Positions 18,456 through 27,272 of a DNA stretch of 64,000 nucleotides are shown piece after piece. Location: assembly GCF_049943335.1 (NCBI RefSeq), contig NZ_JBNFVY010000001.1, forward strand, positions 620,001-684,000, read 5' to 3'. The position numbers and the translations under genes were made by a program. The stretch is from JBNFVY01 sp049943335. GTDB taxonomy: Bacteria > Pseudomonadota > Alphaproteobacteria > Rhodobacterales > Rhodobacteraceae. Below the pieces are notes generated by a model. It had not been told where the DNA came from. It saw nothing but the letters and a program-made list of their open reading frames with translations, and did no database searches. Positions within the stretch are counted from its first letter, which is position 1, and each line of letters begins with the position of its first letter.

Positions 18456-19831
18456 ACTTTTGCGCCCCGTTCTGCATAAAGCGCTGCAATCGCGCAGGAC
18501 GCCAGCCGCGCGTCGTCATCATCGGCGCGGCTGGTCAGGATGATCGGGCAGCGCGCGCCGATCACGATGCCGCCCGCTTCGGCATGCGCCAGAAAGGTCA
18601 GTTCCTTGGCGACCATATTGCCTGCTTCCATGTTCGGTGCGACCAAAATTTCGGCCCGCCCCGCCACCAGGCTTTTCAATCCCTTCGTGCGCGCCGCTGA
18701 CAAGTTCACGGCGTTGTCCATCGCCAAGGGGCCATCGACCACGCCCCCCTTGATTTGGCCCCGCTCTGACATTTTTGACAGCACGGCAGCGTCGATGGTC
18801 GACGGGATTTTGGGCGTCACCGTTTCGACGGCGCTCAGGATACCCACTTTGGGCTGGTCGATCCCAAGTGCCAATGCCAGATCAATCGCGTTCTGGGTGA
18901 TGTCGACCTTGGTTTCTAGGTCGGGCGCGATATTGATCGCCGCGTCGGTCACCATGATCAGGTGGTCGACGCCTGGCACGTCCATTACGAAAATATGGCT
19001 CAGTCGGCGCCCGGTGCGCAGCCCGGTGTCGCGCGCCAGCACCGGGCGCAGCAATTCGTCTGTATGAAGATACCCCTTCATCAGCGCCCTGGCACGCCCT
19101 TCGTTCACCAGCGCCACGGCGCGAGCGGCTGCGGCGCCATGGTCTGGCACATCAATCAGTTCGTAGGCGGTGATGTCTTTGCCCAACTCGGCCGCGGCGG
19201 CTTCTATCTTGGCGCGGTTGCCGATCAGGATTGGCGTGATCAACGTCTGCTCTGCCCCAAGGATCGCGCCGCCCAATGAATTGGTTTCTTCGGGTGCGAC
19301 GACGGCGGTGGGGATGGGGGGCAAAGGGGCCGCGCGTTCGGTCAGCGCATCGAAGTTGTGGTGCGACTGAACGGTCAGGCCGGGAATGTCGCCTGCTTCG
19401 AAGCTCACCTTGTTGGCGGGGGCCTCGACCTCGGCCTCGCCCTCACAAATCCGCCGCTTGCCCACGTCGACCCATACTGCGAACCGCGCAAGACGGTCTG
19501 GCCCAAGCGATGTCACCTGCGCACCGATGGTCAAGGTGTCTCCTGCTTGCGCGTGGCCAAGAAACCGGACGTTCAGCCCGCGATAGAGCGTACCCGGCCC
19601 CGGCAGCTGATTGCCCAGGACGGATGACACCAGAGAAGCGACCCAGGACGACGGGGCAAGCGCCTCGGGCTCGCCATCGCCGTCGCCGTCCTCAAGCGGG
19701 ATGTGCATCGGATTGCGATTGCCCGACGCATGGGCGAACACGTAAAGGTCGTCGGCCACGCACAAGCGTTCGGTCGTGGCCTTCATGCCGATTTCAAGCG
19801 CATCGAACGGGGTGTTGTGATAGATTTTCAT
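18452..19831 (-). CDS. MaoC-like hydratase / phosphate acetyl(butyryl)transferase fusion
   Basis: A 459-residue protein. Residues 1 to about 135 are a MaoC-like hot-dog domain; residues about 150-459 are a phosphotransacetylase domain (LITPILIGNRAKIEAAA, MKGYLHTDELLRPVL, MVTDAAINIAPDLETK, VVDGPLAMDNAVN). It should make acyl phosphate from acyl-CoA for AckA, and perhaps hydrate enoyl-CoA. The MaoC motif reads SGNRNPMH, with Asn where R-specific hydratases have the catalytic Asp (SGDxNPxH), so hydratase activity is uncertain. The start at 19831 follows AGGAG. The fusion is known in Rhodobacterales. Confidence 0.88.
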   Translation of the reverse strand: MKIYHNTPFDALEIGMKATTERLCVADDLYVFAHASGNRNPMHIPLEDGDGDGEPEALAPSSWVASLVSSVLGNQLPGPGTLYRGLNVRFLGHAQAGDTLTIGAQVTSLGPDRLARFAVWVDVGKRRICEGEAEVEAPANKVSFEAGDIPGLTVQSHHNFDALTERAAPLPPIPTAVVAPEETNSLGGAILGAEQTLITPILIGNRAKIEAAAAELGKDITAYELIDVPDHGAAAARAVALVNEGRARALMKGYLHTDELLRPVLARDTGLRTGRRLSHIFVMDVPGVDHLIMVTDAAINIAPDLETKVDITQNAIDLALALGIDQPKVGILSAVETVTPKIPSTIDAAVLSKMSERGQIKGGVVDGPLAMDNAVNLSAARTKGLKSLVAGRAEILVAPNMEAGNMVAKELTFLAHAEAGGIVIGARCPIILTSRADDDDARLASCAIAALYAERGAKV

Positions 19832-19892
19832 CGTGTCCGTCTCCTGAACGGCGTCGTTGTGCCCACGCTGCGTGACGGGGCAGCGACGCGCT

Positions 19893-20726
19893 TTACCGGT
19901 CTTCAATTACGCGTTGGCGCTGCTGGCCCAATCCGTCGATACCCAATTCCACGACATCCCCCGGCCCGAGGAATCGCGGCGGCGTCATGCCCATGCCGAC
20001 CCCGGGCGGCGTGCCGGTGCAGATCACGTCGCCTGGGTGCAGCGTGAACAACTGGCTAAGGTAGCTGATCAGAAACGCCACGCCAAAGATCATGGTGGCG
20101 GTGTTTCCGGTCTGCATGCGCTGCCCGTTTACGTCCAGCCACATGCCCAATCCCTGCGGATCGCCAACTTCGCCCGGGGTGACCAGCCACGGTCCGAGCG
20201 GGCCGAAGTTGTCACAGGATTTGCCTTTGACCCACTGACCCGAGCGCTCGATCTGAAATGCCCGTTCGCTCACGTCATTGGCCAGCGCATAGCCGGCAAC
20301 ATACTGCAACGCCTCTGCCTCACTGACGTATTTCGCCTGGCGCCCGATCACCACAGCCAGTTCAACTTCCCAGTCCAGCTTGGTTGACCCACGCGGCTGG
20401 ATGATCGGATCGTACGGGCCGCAAATGGCAGAATTGAACTTTGCGAACAGGATCGGCTCAGGTGGTACAGTCATGCCCGCTTCGGCCGCATGATCGGAAT
20501 AATTCAGCCCGACACACATGAATTTGCCGATATCGCCCACGCAGGCCCCGATCCGCGGATCGCCCGTAACCACGGGCAGGCTGTCTGGCGCAGGCAGGTC
20601 GTCTAAGCGCCCCAGGACCGCGCCCGAGAGATCTTCGATTTCCCCGGATAGATCGCGCAACACGCCGTCCGTATCCAGCACCCCCGGTTTTTCACTGCCG
20701 CGCTCGCCATAGCGCAAAAATCTCAT
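19893..20726 (-). CDS. Fumarylacetoacetate hydrolase (FAH) family protein
   Basis: A 277-residue FAH-family protein. The metal-binding signature is in the middle (FMCVGLNYSDHAAE, then DWEVELAVVIGRQAK with the E-x-E acidic ligands) and the C-terminal GDVICTGTPPGVGMG is typical. Such enzymes cleave or decarboxylate 2-keto acids (for example acylpyruvates, ureidoglycolate, hydroxyheptadienedioate); the substrate here is not determined. It lies 61 bases upstream of the MaoC-Pta gene on the same strand and may share its transcript. Confidence 0.88.
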   Translation of the reverse strand: MRFLRYGERGSEKPGVLDTDGVLRDLSGEIEDLSGAVLGRLDDLPAPDSLPVVTGDPRIGACVGDIGKFMCVGLNYSDHAAEAGMTVPPEPILFAKFNSAICGPYDPIIQPRGSTKLDWEVELAVVIGRQAKYVSEAEALQYVAGYALANDVSERAFQIERSGQWVKGKSCDNFGPLGPWLVTPGEVGDPQGLGMWLDVNGQRMQTGNTATMIFGVAFLISYLSQLFTLHPGDVICTGTPPGVGMGMTPPRFLGPGDVVELGIDGLGQQRQRVIEDR

Positions 20727-21079
20727 CGCGCCGGTTCCTTCTGCTTAACAATACCCCGGCCCGAGGCGTGCGCCGGCGCCAGTTGCGCCAAGACTGCCCG
20801 TTTGCTCCGGTGGCCGCAAGCCGAGACGACGCACCCCCACCCAAGAAGGCAGGGGGCGCGCGTTTTGCGCCAGATATTCAATCGGCGCAAAAGGCAGGCA
20901 CAAAAAACCGGCGGGCAAGACAAGGGTCAGGATGAGCAGGGTCGGCGGCGCAGACAGCCGCCCTTGGATCAGAAGGTTCTGCGCGGTTGTGCCCATGTAC
21001 TTGCGTCGCATGAGCAATCAACAAATCCGTGTCCGTGCGCGGTTTGGCGCACGGACTTTTCGCGCGTGGGCGTTGAGCG
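20727..21079. other. Intergenic region between FAH gene and znuA
   Basis: About 350 bases with no convincing gene. A minus-strand frame (20745-21011) has one hydrophobic stretch but no ribosome site and a proline/glycine-rich tail, so I do not call it. The only clear structure is the hairpin at 21031-21060. The promoter of the FAH gene is expected at the left end. Confidence 0.5.
21031..21060 (+). terminator. Hairpin with U tail downstream of znuA
   Basis: GTCCGTGCGC and GCGCACGGAC form a perfect 10-bp stem with a 6-base loop, followed on the plus strand by TTTT. No plus-strand gene is seen upstream. On the minus strand the stem lies 20 bases past the znuA stop and is followed by a looser T-rich tail (GATTTGTTG), so it may serve znuA. 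Confidence 0.55.
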
Positions 21080-22042
21080 TTACTGATTTCCGCAGGTCGC
21101 GAATTCGGTCGCCAGGTTGCGCATTACGCGGACATAGGTGTCCGGGCCATCCTCTAGGGTCGCGCCCAACGGATCCAATTCAGCCACGCCGGCGCCAATC
21201 TTGGCCGCCAGACGATTGCCCAGTATGTCCGGCCGTCCCGGTTCAGAGAAAACGCAAGCAATCGGCGTGTCGGCGGCGGTTTCGGTCAGTTCGGCGATCC
21301 GTTTGGCACTGGGCGGCGAGGCTTCGCTGTCGGCCAAGCTGCCGATGATGTCTATGCCGTAGGCATCAGCGAAATACCCGAAAGCGTCGTGATAGGTGAC
21401 GAAATGGTGTCCGGCGACGGGGGCTAACAGCTGAGAAATTTCGGCGTCCAGCGCGTCGATCTTGGCTGTGGCCGCCTTCAAGTTGGCAGCGTAGGTCGCC
21501 GCGTTTGCGGGATCACGGGTGGATAAATCAGATGCAATTGCCGCCAGCCAGACCCGCGCATTCGCCGGGTTAAGGAAGGCATGGGGGTCGACTGAATGAC
21601 TCGCGTGGGTATCATCGTCGTGATCGTCGTGATCGTCGTGATCGTCGTGATCGTCGTGATCGTCGTGATCGTCGTGATCGTCGTGCGCATGCCCGCTTTC
21701 GCGCAGGACGGTTCCGGGGACCTCCAACAATTCCAACGATGCAGACGCATGTTCTTCCAGCACGTCATGTAGCCACGGCGTCATCGCCGTACCCACCCAG
21801 ACCACCACATCGGCATTTGCGATGGCCAAAACCTGCGACGGGCGCATTTGAACATGGTGCGGATCATCGTCCGCGCGCACCAGCGCCTGCGGATCGCCCA
21901 ATTCGCCCACGATCTGCGCAGTAAGATCACGAATGAGCGGCAGGTCCGTCACAATATCCGGGCCTTGCGCGCTGGCCGCATTGGGAAGCGCATGGATCAT
22001 CAGAGCCGCGGCAAGGGTCGAAAGCGAAAGGCGCACGCGCAT
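21080..22042 (-). CDS. znuA: Zinc ABC transporter substrate-binding protein ZnuA
   Basis: A 320-residue cluster A-I metal-binding protein with signal peptide (cut after ASA). Zinc ligands expected of ZnuA are visible: HHVQMRPSQ, HAFLNP, GHHFVTYHDAFGYFA and the distal Asp/Glu region. Between about residues 120 and 145 it carries a charged loop of repeated Asp-Asp-His units, encoded by a 9-base tandem repeat, which should bind zinc loosely. The ATG at 22042 follows AGGAA; the ATG at 22060 is less likely. Diverges from zur-znuCB. Confidence 0.95.
   Translation of the reverse strand: MRVRLSLSTLAAALMIHALPNAASAQGPDIVTDLPLIRDLTAQIVGELGDPQALVRADDDPHHVQMRPSQVLAIANADVVVWVGTAMTPWLHDVLEEHASASLELLEVPGTVLRESGHAHDDHDDHDDHDDHDDHDDHDDHDDDTHASHSVDPHAFLNPANARVWLAAIASDLSTRDPANAATYAANLKAATAKIDALDAEISQLLAPVAGHHFVTYHDAFGYFADAYGIDIIGSLADSEASPPSAKRIAELTETAADTPIACVFSEPGRPDILGNRLAAKIGAGVAELDPLGATLEDGPDTYVRVMRNLATEFATCGNQ
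21622..21684. repeat. Seven perfect 9-bp tandem repeats in znuA
   Basis: The unit GATCGTCGT occurs seven times without change (63 bases), with one degenerate unit before it at 21613-21621. Read on the minus strand it encodes Asp-Asp-His repeats in the ZnuA metal loop. Perfect identity at DNA level suggests recent slippage; copy number probably varies between strains. Confidence 0.95.
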
Positions 22043-22064
22043 TGGGATTGTTCCTGTCATCTAA

Positions 22065-22095
22065 GTGATATATTATCACATGTGATATTATAACA
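22065..22095. promoter_or_regulatory. Two candidate Zur binding sites between znuA and zur
   Basis: Two AT-rich inverted repeats lie in tandem: GTGATATATTATCAC (22065-22079) and TGTGATATTATAACA (22081-22095), each pairing at 6 of 7 arm positions. They fill the short 71-base gap between the divergent znuA and zur genes and match the general form of Fur-family sites. One dimer per promoter would repress both directions when zinc is ample. Confidence 0.75.
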
Positions 22096-22113
22096 ATATG
22101 GGGCGCGCAACCC

Positions 22114-22599
22114 ATGTCGCATCGTAGTCTTGCCGCGTTTCACGACCATGACCATGCTGATTGCACGGATGCCGGGTTGGACCGGGCGGACGCCTTGGCG
22201 CAGTCCAGGGGGTTACGCCTGACGCCTGTGCGCCGGGCCACGCTTGAAATCCTGTTATCCCGGCACAAAGCGTTCGGCGCATATGAGATTCTGGATGAAC
22301 TGAAACAGGCCGGGTTTGGCAGCCAACCGCCAGTGGCCTACCGTGCGCTGGATTTCCTGGTCGAGCAGGGCTTGGCGCACCGTGTGCGTCGCCTTAATGC
22401 GTTCATGGCGTGCACCCACCCCGGCACGGATCATGCGCCAGCCTTTTTCATCTGTACCGAATGCGCCGCAGTTGCTGAATTACCAGAAGAGTCGCTGCGC
22501 GCTGCGGTCAGCGACGCGGCCACGTCGATCGGGTTCGAGGTGCAGCGTCTCAGCGTCGAGGCCGAAGGGCTGTGCCCGAATTGCAAGGCGGACGAATGA
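22114..22599 (+). CDS. zur: Fur-family zinc uptake regulator Zur
   Basis: A 161-residue Fur-family protein. A His/Asp-rich N-terminus (HDHDHADC) precedes the winged helix (LRLTPVRRATLEILL, YRALDFLVEQGL). The CTHPGTDHAPAFFICTEC segment gives metal-binding Cys/His, and a second CxxC (CPNC) ends the protein: together the usual structural zinc site. It lies between znuA and znuC, and its stop overlaps the znuC start by ATGA, which identifies it as Zur and not Fur. Confidence 0.93.
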   Translation: MSHRSLAAFHDHDHADCTDAGLDRADALAQSRGLRLTPVRRATLEILLSRHKAFGAYEILDELKQAGFGSQPPVAYRALDFLVEQGLAHRVRRLNAFMACTHPGTDHAPAFFICTECAAVAELPEESLRAAVSDAATSIGFEVQRLSVEAEGLCPNCKADE

Positions 22600-23333
22600 A
22601 TCTTATCGAAGCGAAGGACATGACGTTACGCTACAGCGGCGCACCGGTTCTCGAACATGTCGATTTCTCTATAGCCCCGGGCGAGATCGTGACCGTCATC
22701 GGCCCGAACGGGTCGGGTAAGTCGACCTTGCTGAAAGCGCTTTTGGGGGTGATGGCGCCCACCGGGGGCACCATTACGCGCCAGCCGAACCTGCGGATCG
22801 GCTATGTCCCGCAAGAATTGTTCATCGACAAGCGCATGCCACTGACCGTCGCGCGGTTCTTGTCGATGCCACATCGCCACACAGATGACGCAAAGGCCCG
22901 TGCGTTGCAGCGGGTTGGGGCCGAAGGGCTGGAGTCGCGCCAGATGACGGGGCTGTCCGGCGGGCAGTTCCAGCGTGTTCTGCTGGCCCGGGCGCTGCTG
23001 TCCGCACCGGATATTTTGGTCATGGACGAACCGACCAAGGGGCTTGATCAACCCGGCATCGCCGCCTTTTACCAGCTGATCGAGGACTTGCGACGCGAGA
23101 TTGGCTGTGCGGTCCTGCTGGTCAGCCATGACCTGCACGTCGTGATGAGCGCGTCTGACCGGGTGATTTGCCTGAACGGCCACATTTGCTGCCAAGGCGC
23201 TCCGCAGGTCGTATCGAACGCACCGGAATACCGGGCGCTGTTCGGGACGGGCACAGGCGGCACGCTTGCGCTTTATCAACACGAACATGGTCACAGTCAC
23301 GATCCTGCCGACGGTTGCGACCATGGGCATTGA
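22596..23333 (+). CDS. znuC: Zinc ABC transporter ATP-binding protein ZnuC
   Basis: A 245-residue ABC ATPase: Walker A GPNGSGKST, signature LSGGQFQRVLLARALL, Walker B ILVMDEPTKGLD. The C-terminus is histidine-rich (HEHGHSHDPADGCDHGH), common in ZnuC and probably a zinc buffer or sensor. The ATG at 22596 is coupled to the zur stop. The end overlaps the start of znuB. Confidence 0.93.
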   Translation: MNLIEAKDMTLRYSGAPVLEHVDFSIAPGEIVTVIGPNGSGKSTLLKALLGVMAPTGGTITRQPNLRIGYVPQELFIDKRMPLTVARFLSMPHRHTDDAKARALQRVGAEGLESRQMTGLSGGQFQRVLLARALLSAPDILVMDEPTKGLDQPGIAAFYQLIEDLRREIGCAVLLVSHDLHVVMSASDRVICLNGHICCQGAPQVVSNAPEYRALFGTGTGGTLALYQHEHGHSHDPADGCDHGH

Positions 23334-24105
23334 GATCCTGATCCTGCCCGCGATGGCCGGGCTGGGGCTGGCGTTGGCCGCCGGGCCGCTGGGGTCCTTC
23401 GTGGTCTGGCGCCGCATGGCGTATTTTTCTGACGCGACCGCGCACGCCGCTGTGCTTGGGGTCGCGCTGGCGCTGGCGCTGCATATCAACGTGTTGATCG
23501 GCGTGGTCGTTGTGGCATTGGTCATGGCATTGCTCTTGACGCGCTTGTCGCGGGGGCACGCTGGTGACGACACGAACCTGGGGGTCATGGCGCATTCGGC
23601 ATTGGCGCTCGGGCTGGTGGCAATCGCCTTTGTGCCGGGCGCGCGCGGCGACATGACCGGCTTTTTGTTTGGTGAAATTCTAGCGGTCGGCGCACGCGAG
23701 CTGATGGTGATCTGGGGTGGGGCAATGCTGATTGTTGCGATCGTTTTGTGGCAGTGGCACGCGCTGTTGCTGGCGACAGTCAGCGAAGAGCTTGCGACAT
23801 CCGAAGGGTTGAACCCGCAGCGTCTTCGCCTTGTCCTGACGCTGGTGTTGGCGCTGGTGGTCGCGGTGGGGCTGAAATCGGTCGGCGCGCTGTTGATCGG
23901 GGCCATGCTTGTGATTCCGGCGGCGACGGCGCGGGCATTTGCCCGCTCGCCGGAACAAATGGCGTTTGGCGCATCTGTCGTCGGCGCGGTTTCGGTTCTG
24001 GCAGGGCTTCTTGTATCGCTCTATGTCGATACGCCAGCAGGCCCTTCGATCGTCGTTGCCGCAGCGGGAATGTTTGCCCTGTCGCGTGCGCTGAAACCTG
24101 CGTGA
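23323..24105 (+). CDS. znuB: Zinc ABC transporter permease ZnuB
   Basis: A 260-residue ABC-3 family permease with seven to nine membrane segments; GPLGSFVVWRRMAYFSDATA near the N-terminus is the family hallmark. It forms the zinc channel. The ATG at 23323 overlaps the znuC end by 11 bases and gives the usual N-terminus; an ATG at 23287 is possible, and neither has a clear ribosome site. Confidence 0.92.
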   Translation: MGIEILILPAMAGLGLALAAGPLGSFVVWRRMAYFSDATAHAAVLGVALALALHINVLIGVVVVALVMALLLTRLSRGHAGDDTNLGVMAHSALALGLVAIAFVPGARGDMTGFLFGEILAVGARELMVIWGGAMLIVAIVLWQWHALLLATVSEELATSEGLNPQRLRLVLTLVLALVVAVGLKSVGALLIGAMLVIPAATARAFARSPEQMAFGASVVGAVSVLAGLLVSLYVDTPAGPSIVVAAAGMFALSRALKPA

Positions 24106-24172
24106 CTTCACTATCTGGCACTGGGCGCTGAGCCCTGCTAGCTTTCGCTCGATTCAAACGACGGAGGACCCG

Positions 24173-25786
24173 ATGCGCGCCCAATATGACGCTTTGCCGC
24201 GAAATACCGCGAACCACGTTCCGCTTACGCCGATATCGTTCTTGAACCGCACTGCAGCGGTCTATCCGGATCGCCCGGCCGTGGTGCATGGGGATCATCG
24301 CTGGACCTATTCCCAGTTCGCCGCGCGCTGTCGGCGGCTGGCCTCGGCGCTGGTGCGGCGCGGAATTGAACGCGGCGATACCGTAGCAATCATGGCCCCC
24401 AACATTCCCGCCTTTGTCGAAGCGTCCTTTGGGGTGCCGATGGCGGGCGCTGTTCTGAATTCGATCAACACGCGGCTGGACCCGGAAGCCGTGGCTTTTA
24501 TTCTTGGACACGGAGAAGCGCGGATCATACTGGTCGATCGCGAACTTTCGGCCGTTGTGGCCCAGGCGGTTGACCAGATGGATACCCCGCCCGAGGTGTT
24601 CACCATCGACGACCCGCTCGCCGAGCATGGGGATATGCTGGGCGGTGACTATGAGGCGCTGCTGGCCGAAGGCGACCCGGACTTTGCGGGTGTGATGCCC
24701 CAAGATGAATGGGACGCAATCGCCCTGAACTACACCAGCGGTACGACCGGCGATCCCAAGGGCGTCGTCTATCACCATCGGGGCGCCTATCTGAACGCGA
24801 TGGGCAATGCGATGACCTGGGCGATGCCCCATTTCCCAGTCTATCTTTGGACCCTGCCGATGTTCCATTGCAACGGGTGGTGTTTCCCTTGGACGATTAC
24901 CGCGCTGGCCGGCACCCATGTCTGTCTGCGCGCGGTAGAAGGGCCCGCAATCCTGGACAGCATCGCGGCCAATGGGGTTACGCATCTGTGCGGCGCGCCC
25001 ATTGTCATGAGTATGATGGCGCAGGTCCCCGCCGACCAGCGCCCGTCCTGGGACACCCAGGTCAAGATGATGACAGCCGGGGCCGCACCGCCCGCAGCCG
25101 TGATTGCCGGAATGGACGATCTGGACATCGAAGTGACCCATGTCTACGGACTGACCGAAGTATACGGCCCCTGCGTGGTTTGCGCCTGGCACCCCGAATG
25201 GTCCGACAAGCCCCCAGCAGAGCAGGCCAAAATCAAGGCGCGTCAGGGCGTAGCCTATCAGGTGCAAGAAGGCGTCATGGTCGCCGATCCCGATACTTTG
25301 GCGCCTGTGCCCTGGGACGGCGAGACGATGGGCGAGATCATGATGCGCGGCAACGTTGTCATGAAGGGCTATTTGAAAAATCCCGAAACGACCCAAGCGT
25401 CTTTCACGGGCGGCTGGTACCACACCGGCGATCTGGCCGTGCAGCACCCCGACGGCTATGTCGAGATCAAGGACCGTTCGAAGGACATCATCATTTCGGG
25501 CGGCGAAAACATCTCGTCGATCGAGATCGAAGACGTGCTCTACACCTTCCCCGGCGTGGCCGTAGCCGCAGTTGTCGCGAAGCCGGATACAAAGTGGGGT
25601 GAAACGCCCTGTGCCTTTATCGAAATGAAGCCCGGCCATTCCGCAACGCCAGACGAGGTGATTGCCTATTGTCGCGAACACCTGGCCCATTTCAAATGTC
25701 CCCGCCACGTGCTGTTTGAAGAGATCCCCAAGACGTCGACCGGCAAGATTCAGAAGTTCACATTGCGACAGCGCGCCGCCAGTTAG
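24173..25786 (+). CDS. Acyl-CoA ligase (AMP-forming), DmdB/FadD-like
   Basis: A 537-residue ANL-superfamily ligase. The phosphate-binding P-loop is YTSGTTGDPKGVVYHHRG, followed by a YGLTEVYGP adenylate motif, the GWYHTGDLAV hinge region and the C-terminal catalytic lysine in PKTSTGKIQKF. It activates a carboxylic acid to acyl-CoA via acyl-AMP. In roseobacters such enzymes include the methylmercaptopropionate ligase DmdB and medium-chain ligases; the sequence alone does not decide. Start follows GGAGGA. It precedes pcaIJF on the same strand by about 90 bases. Confidence 0.9.
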   Translation: MRAQYDALPRNTANHVPLTPISFLNRTAAVYPDRPAVVHGDHRWTYSQFAARCRRLASALVRRGIERGDTVAIMAPNIPAFVEASFGVPMAGAVLNSINTRLDPEAVAFILGHGEARIILVDRELSAVVAQAVDQMDTPPEVFTIDDPLAEHGDMLGGDYEALLAEGDPDFAGVMPQDEWDAIALNYTSGTTGDPKGVVYHHRGAYLNAMGNAMTWAMPHFPVYLWTLPMFHCNGWCFPWTITALAGTHVCLRAVEGPAILDSIAANGVTHLCGAPIVMSMMAQVPADQRPSWDTQVKMMTAGAAPPAAVIAGMDDLDIEVTHVYGLTEVYGPCVVCAWHPEWSDKPPAEQAKIKARQGVAYQVQEGVMVADPDTLAPVPWDGETMGEIMMRGNVVMKGYLKNPETTQASFTGGWYHTGDLAVQHPDGYVEIKDRSKDIIISGGENISSIEIEDVLYTFPGVAVAAVVAKPDTKWGETPCAFIEMKPGHSATPDEVIAYCREHLAHFKCPRHVLFEEIPKTSTGKIQKFTLRQRAAS

Positions 25787-25879
25787 GGCCCGTACAGCAA
25801 CCGGCCATTTCGCCTTTCCGCTTGCCCGCCGTGATATGCAGTCCTAGACAAGCCCTGCAGGCGGCGGGAGGCGCAGGTG

Positions 25880-26587
25880 ATGGACAAGCAATTGGCAACA
25901 TTGGCCGAAGCGGTGGCCGATATTCCTGACGGCGCCACGATCATGATCGGGGGCTTTGGCGGGTCGGGCGGGCCGGTCGAACTGGTGCACGCGCTGATAG
26001 ACCAGGGGGCTAGGGACCTAACCATCATCAACAACAATGCCGGGGCCGGGGCAGTCGGCATCGCCGCGCTTCTGGACCAGGGGCAGGTGCGCAAAGTGAT
26101 CTGTTCCTACCCGCGCACATCGGACCCGCGCGCGTTCAACGCCCGTTACCGCACGGGCGAGGTCGAATTGGACATTGTCCCCCAAGGCACGCTTGCCGAA
26201 CGCATTCGCGCCGGGGGGGCTGGAGTTCCGGCGTTCTACACGCCGACGTCCGTTGGCACCGAGCTTGCCGAAGGCAAACCGACAGCAACATTTGACGGGC
26301 GCGACTACGTGCAGGAACGTTGGCTAAAAGCCGACTACGCCCTGCTAAAGGCGCGCGAAGCCGACAATCACGGCAACCTGACCTACAATCTTGCAGCAAG
26401 GAATTTTTCGCCCGTCATGGCGACAGCGGCCAACGTGACCATTGTGCAGGCCGAATCCGTCGTGCCGCTGGGCGGTATCCACCCCGAACAGGTTGTCACA
26501 CCCGGAATTTACGTTGATCGGGTTGTCCATGTACCCGACGCCGCGCAAGAAGAAGTGCTGGTCCAGCAGGGCGCGCGTTACCCATGA
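25880..26587 (+). CDS. pcaI: 3-oxoadipate CoA-transferase subunit A
   Basis: A 235-residue CoA-transferase alpha subunit with the GGFGGSGGPVELVHALID glycine-rich N-terminus and an internal PTSVGTELAEGK. With PcaJ it moves CoA from succinyl-CoA to 3-oxoadipate in the last part of the beta-ketoadipate pathway. The ATG at 25880 follows GGGAGG; a GTG directly before it (25877) is also in frame. The stop overlaps pcaJ by ATGA. Confidence 0.92.
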   Translation: MDKQLATLAEAVADIPDGATIMIGGFGGSGGPVELVHALIDQGARDLTIINNNAGAGAVGIAALLDQGQVRKVICSYPRTSDPRAFNARYRTGEVELDIVPQGTLAERIRAGGAGVPAFYTPTSVGTELAEGKPTATFDGRDYVQERWLKADYALLKAREADNHGNLTYNLAARNFSPVMATAANVTIVQAESVVPLGGIHPEQVVTPGIYVDRVVHVPDAAQEEVLVQQGARYP

Positions 26588-27252
26588 CCAAGCTGACGAA
26601 TGCACAAATCGCCTGGCGCGTGGCGCAGGACATTCCCGACGGGGCCTATGCCAACCTTGGCATCGGCTTCCCCGAAATGGTTGTCCAGTACAAGCCCAAG
26701 GGGCGCACGGTGATTTATCATTCGGAAAACGGCATCCTCGATTTCGGCGAACGCCCGGCCCAAGGCCAAGAGAACTGGGATCTGATCAACGCAGGCAAGA
26801 AGCCCGTGACGCTGAACCCCGGGGCGGCGATTTTTCATCAGGCGGACAGTTTCGCCATCGTGCGCGGCGGGCACCTCGATGTGGCGGTGCTTGGCGCGTT
26901 CCAGGTGTCTGCCCGGGGTGATATCGCCAACTGGAAGCGTGACCCGAACGATATTCCCGCCGTCGGCGGCGCGATGGATCTTGTGCACGGTGCAGGCGAG
27001 GTGTTCGTGATTGCCGAGCACGTGACCAAGCAGGGCGAACCCAAGTTGGTGGAACAATGCAGTTTTCCGCTGACCGGGGTGGGCTGCGTGACGCGTGTGT
27101 ATACCTCGCTCGCGGTGATTCATATTTTCGCGCAGGGGTTCGTCCTGCGTGAAAAACTGCCATCGATCAGTTTTGACGATCTTCAATCGGTCACCGGCGC
27201 GCCGTTGCACGTCGAAGGCGACGTGGCCGACCTGATCGTGCCAGACCTCTAA
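26584..27252 (+). CDS. pcaJ: 3-oxoadipate CoA-transferase subunit B
   Basis: A 222-residue CoA-transferase beta subunit. The catalytic glutamate lies in the family motif SENGILDFG, the site of the glutamyl-CoA intermediate; GLG in most relatives is DFG here, a minor variant. YANLGIGFPEMV at the N-terminus is canonical. Coupled to pcaI and followed after 20 bases by pcaF. Confidence 0.92.
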   Translation: MTKLTNAQIAWRVAQDIPDGAYANLGIGFPEMVVQYKPKGRTVIYHSENGILDFGERPAQGQENWDLINAGKKPVTLNPGAAIFHQADSFAIVRGGHLDVAVLGAFQVSARGDIANWKRDPNDIPAVGGAMDLVHGAGEVFVIAEHVTKQGEPKLVEQCSFPLTGVGCVTRVYTSLAVIHIFAQGFVLREKLPSISFDDLQSVTGAPLHVEGDVADLIVPDL

Positions 27253-27272
27253 ACCAACTATCGGAGACCTCA

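Noticed and set aside
20745..21011. Small minus-strand frame between the FAH gene and znuA
   Set aside because: No ribosome site, proline/glycine-rich tail, no family; a hydrophobic stretch alone is not enough.
21613..21684. Short direct repeats that might suggest CRISPR
   Set aside because: Repeats are contiguous 9-mers without spacers and are in frame within znuA.
23780..25708. Long minus-strand open frame opposite the acyl-CoA ligase and znuB
   Set aside because: High GC leaves the antisense frame open; the plus-strand proteins have clear motifs and the antisense product none.
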